Below are positions 61,995 to 64,000 of a stretch of 64,000 bases of DNA, piece after piece (within the stretch, counting starts at the first letter, position 1; every line of letters begins with the position of its first letter). The notes beneath the pieces were generated by a model. That model made no database searches, had not been told where the DNA came from, and saw only the letters and a program-made list of their open reading frames with translations. The stretch is from contig JBBRZE010000015.1 in the NCBI GenBank assembly GCA_038236995.1, forward strand, positions 1 to 64,000, written 5' to 3'. Source of the stretch: JAAFHB01 sp038236995 (GTDB lineage: Bacteria; Bacteroidota; Bacteroidia; Bacteroidales; Prolixibacteraceae). Position numbers and translations under genes: made by a program.

Positions 61995-63899
61995 ATGACA
62001 ACACGCCGGGATTTTATACGTATGACTGCAATCGGAGGCACAGCTTTGGTTGGAAGTGTGCATTCTTATGGAAATACATACTCTTCAATGGAAGCAACTG
62101 ATGATTTATCAACCCTTAGCAGCGAACTTTTGGAAACATGGACAGATGCACTTGTTCAGTTGCTGATTACAGATAAAGCAAATATGGACGATTTTGGAGG
62201 AATCATGTGTCCCGCATGTGGAAGAGTTCACGGCAGGATGGCCGACGCATTCTATCCGCTGATTTATATGGCCGATAAAAAGCAGAACCAAAAATACCTG
62301 GATACCGCGTTGCTGTTATACAGGTGGATGGAGAAGAATGTAAGTCAGCCCGATGGCTCCTGGCTGAACGACCCGGTAAAGGGGGCATGGAAAGGGATTA
62401 CGGTATTCACGGTTATCGCGCTTGCGGAATCGTTAAAACAGCACGGTTCAATGCTTGATAATAAACAGAAAAGCGAAATTGAGGCCCGCCTGAAGAGAGC
62501 CGGGGACTTTATTTATAACAACTTTTCGATCAGTTATGGAAATATCAACTACCCGGTAACCGCTTCTTACGGTTTGTCGCTGATTGGCACGCTGCTCGAT
62601 AATAAGCAGTTCAGCGAAAAAGGGAAATCGCTGGCTCAGGAAGCAATGGGTTTTATAAGTAAGAATGACGGACTTCTCACGGGCGAAGGGGGACCCTACA
62701 ACCAGCCGAGCGCAAAGGGATGCTTCTCAGTTGACCTGGGTTATAACGTCGAAGAGTCGCTGCCTGCACTTGTTTTATATGGCAAACTGAAGAAGGATAA
62801 GGAGGTGCTGGATGTGGTTACCCGTTTATTACAGTCACATATGGAGTTTATGCTTCCCGACGGAGCCTGGGACAACAGCTGGGGAACGCGCAATTTTAAA
62901 TGGACCTACTGGGGCAGCCGTACCTCAGACGGATGTCAGCCTGCCTACGCGCTGATGGCCGACCGCGATCCGCGGTTTTACAAGGTGGCGCTTAAAAATG
63001 CCCAACTTCTTAAAGCCTGTACCAATAACGGACTGCTTTATGGTGGGCCTCATTACGTGTCGCATAAGGTACCTCCATGCGTTCACCATACGTTTTGTCA
63101 TGCCAAAGCATTAACGACCATTCTTGATCACGGAATTCCAATCATCAAAAAGGAAACCGGAAAGGTGCTTCTTCCCCGCGAAAAAGTTTACGGTAGCCGT
63201 TTTATTCAGGACATACAAACATGGCTGATTTCATCAGGTAAGTTCAGGGCGACAGTAACGGGTTACGACAGGGAGTATGTAATGGAAAATGGTCACGCAT
63301 CGGGTGGCGCATTAACGATGTTATGGCACGAAACTGCCGGGCCATTGTTCGCTGGCAGTATGAATGAATATAAATTGCAGGAAGCCTCGAATATGCAGCC
63401 CGACAAGGACCCGCTTTCGATGCCATTAACCCCAAGGATCGAATTATTGAAAGATAGGGTGACATATATGAATATTTCCGATTTAAAGTCTTCAATTGAA
63501 GTAAAAGAGGAAGGAAATAAATTGATTGTAAGTGCTTATTCCAAATTGGTCGATAAAGATCAGGCCTCACCGTCAACAGGTGAAATTAAATGTCACACCA
63601 TTTATACGTTTGATAATAAGAGGGTAATTCTGGAATTTAAATTTGAAAAGAACATCGGCAACGATTCAGTACGTGTGGTCTTTCCGGTGATATCAAAATC
63701 GTCGGAGAAAGTGGTTGTTTTGTCCGATCGCCTGATTCAAATCCAAAAGGATCAATCTATAGTGAAAATCTCAGCAGATTCTAATATTTCACTTTTGCCA
63801 ACTACCACTGGCCGGATTTTCAATTTTGTACCGGGTCTCGAAGCTGTTCCGTTGGCGATTTATAAATCGAAATGCCGCATCGAGATTGAAGTGGTATAA
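61995..63899 (+). CDS. Tat-exported protein of unknown function, probable alpha/alpha-toroid fold
   Basis: This 634-residue protein starts with a twin-arginine signal (TTRRDFIRMTAIGG). The mature part opens with a CPACGRVHGRMADAFYP block, a possible metal-binding site (two Cys and His), followed by helical repeats (about 50-420) of the type seen in polysaccharide lyases and six-hairpin glycosidases, with NDPVKGAWKGITVF and NSWGTRNFKWTYWGSRTSDG, and then a beta-rich C-terminal part (440-634) like the sandwich of heparinase II/III-type lyases. I recognise no named family. A role on acidic polysaccharide is plausible, not shown. The start is the ATG at 61995, because the 61968 alternative overlaps the terminator. 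Confidence 0.7.
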   Translation: MTTRRDFIRMTAIGGTALVGSVHSYGNTYSSMEATDDLSTLSSELLETWTDALVQLLITDKANMDDFGGIMCPACGRVHGRMADAFYPLIYMADKKQNQKYLDTALLLYRWMEKNVSQPDGSWLNDPVKGAWKGITVFTVIALAESLKQHGSMLDNKQKSEIEARLKRAGDFIYNNFSISYGNINYPVTASYGLSLIGTLLDNKQFSEKGKSLAQEAMGFISKNDGLLTGEGGPYNQPSAKGCFSVDLGYNVEESLPALVLYGKLKKDKEVLDVVTRLLQSHMEFMLPDGAWDNSWGTRNFKWTYWGSRTSDGCQPAYALMADRDPRFYKVALKNAQLLKACTNNGLLYGGPHYVSHKVPPCVHHTFCHAKALTTILDHGIPIIKKETGKVLLPREKVYGSRFIQDIQTWLISSGKFRATVTGYDREYVMENGHASGGALTMLWHETAGPLFAGSMNEYKLQEASNMQPDKDPLSMPLTPRIELLKDRVTYMNISDLKSSIEVKEEGNKLIVSAYSKLVDKDQASPSTGEIKCHTIYTFDNKRVILEFKFEKNIGNDSVRVVFPVISKSSEKVVVLSDRLIQIQKDQSIVKISADSNISLLPTTTGRIFNFVPGLEAVPLAIYKSKCRIEIEVV

Positions 63900-64000
63900 C
63901 TGGTGCTGTGTTTAAATCCGATAAATAAGCGTCTGCCGCAGGCATAAAACAGAAATCGTAGGTGAATTTACTGCAAAATTTTCCGTCCCAATTCCGGAAG
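63900..64000. other. Right edge of the window, no feature seen
   Basis: The last 101 bases contain no clear gene start, terminator or repeat. A gene entering from the right could begin beyond the edge. Confidence 0.4.

Overview
The window looks like a chromosomal segment of a free-living Bacteroidota, most likely of class Bacteroidia and plausibly near the Prolixibacteraceae/Marinilabiliales. Evidence: a SusC/SusD pair behind an ECF sigma factor and FecR-type anti-sigma, type IX secretion genes (porU, gldJ), DUF4492 ahead of cydA, type B ribosomal protein L31, and repeated promoters of the Bacteroidota form (-33 TTG/TTTG and -7 TAnnTTTG). Base composition is AT-leaning. I see no rRNA, CRISPR array, phage or insertion sequence. 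The family-level placement is inference.

Layout. 1-8.8 kb: a DMT-family exporter, a dienelactone-hydrolase-like enzyme, a papain-like (C1) protease fused to a six-repeat DUF346/PLL-like propeller, followed by a small exported protein resembling chagasin-type cysteine protease inhibitors, a Tat-exported aldo/keto reductase, a YyaL-type thioredoxin-domain protein, a Lys-rich secreted peptide and a small c-type cytochrome lipoprotein. 8.9-16.6 kb: a VirJ-like hydrolase, tRNA-His, an AlkD-like protein, a GNAT-like protein, L31 type B, Lon, a methyltransferase and IspF. 16.7-25 kb: porU, divergent gldJ-murF, and cca flanked on both sides by short tandem repeats (7-bp units upstream, 21-bp units downstream). 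25.4-33.9 kb: an MBL-fold hydrolase and an ECF sigma / FecR / SusC / SusD locus on the minus strand, with no carbohydrate-active enzyme next to it.

34-47 kb is a terminal-oxidase island. A minus-strand cytochrome bd operon (DUF4492-cydA-cydB-37-residue membrane peptide) diverges from a plus-strand operon: HMA lipoprotein, Tat-exported Fe-S protein, NrfD-type membrane protein, c-type cytochrome, DoxX-like protein, Sco, CoxA, CoxC, CoxD, CoxB with a fused cytochrome c, and CtaB. No bc1 complex or full alternative complex III is present, so the Fe-S/NrfD/cytochrome c trio is a candidate minimal quinol:cytochrome c reductase feeding the caa3-type oxidase. The 496-bp divergent spacer carries a 13-bp inverted repeat placed almost symmetrically between the two operons.

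47-64 kb: an AI-2E family permease, Tex, a short SSB, a zinc-finger protein behind helically phased direct repeats, an operon of M23 peptidase-MerR-Nif3 followed by a coiled-coil zinc-ribbon protein, alaS, a ParE-like toxin-antitoxin pair, a fused ResB/CcsA cytochrome c maturation protein (which fits the many c-type cytochromes here), and a Tat-exported protein of unknown function with a probable alpha/alpha-toroid fold.

The two most interesting items are the protease-propeller/inhibitor pair (2.6-4.8 kb) and the Fe-S/NrfD/cytochrome c module with its two cysteine-deficient cluster motifs (38-41.3 kb). All functional calls come from reading the sequence; no database search was run.
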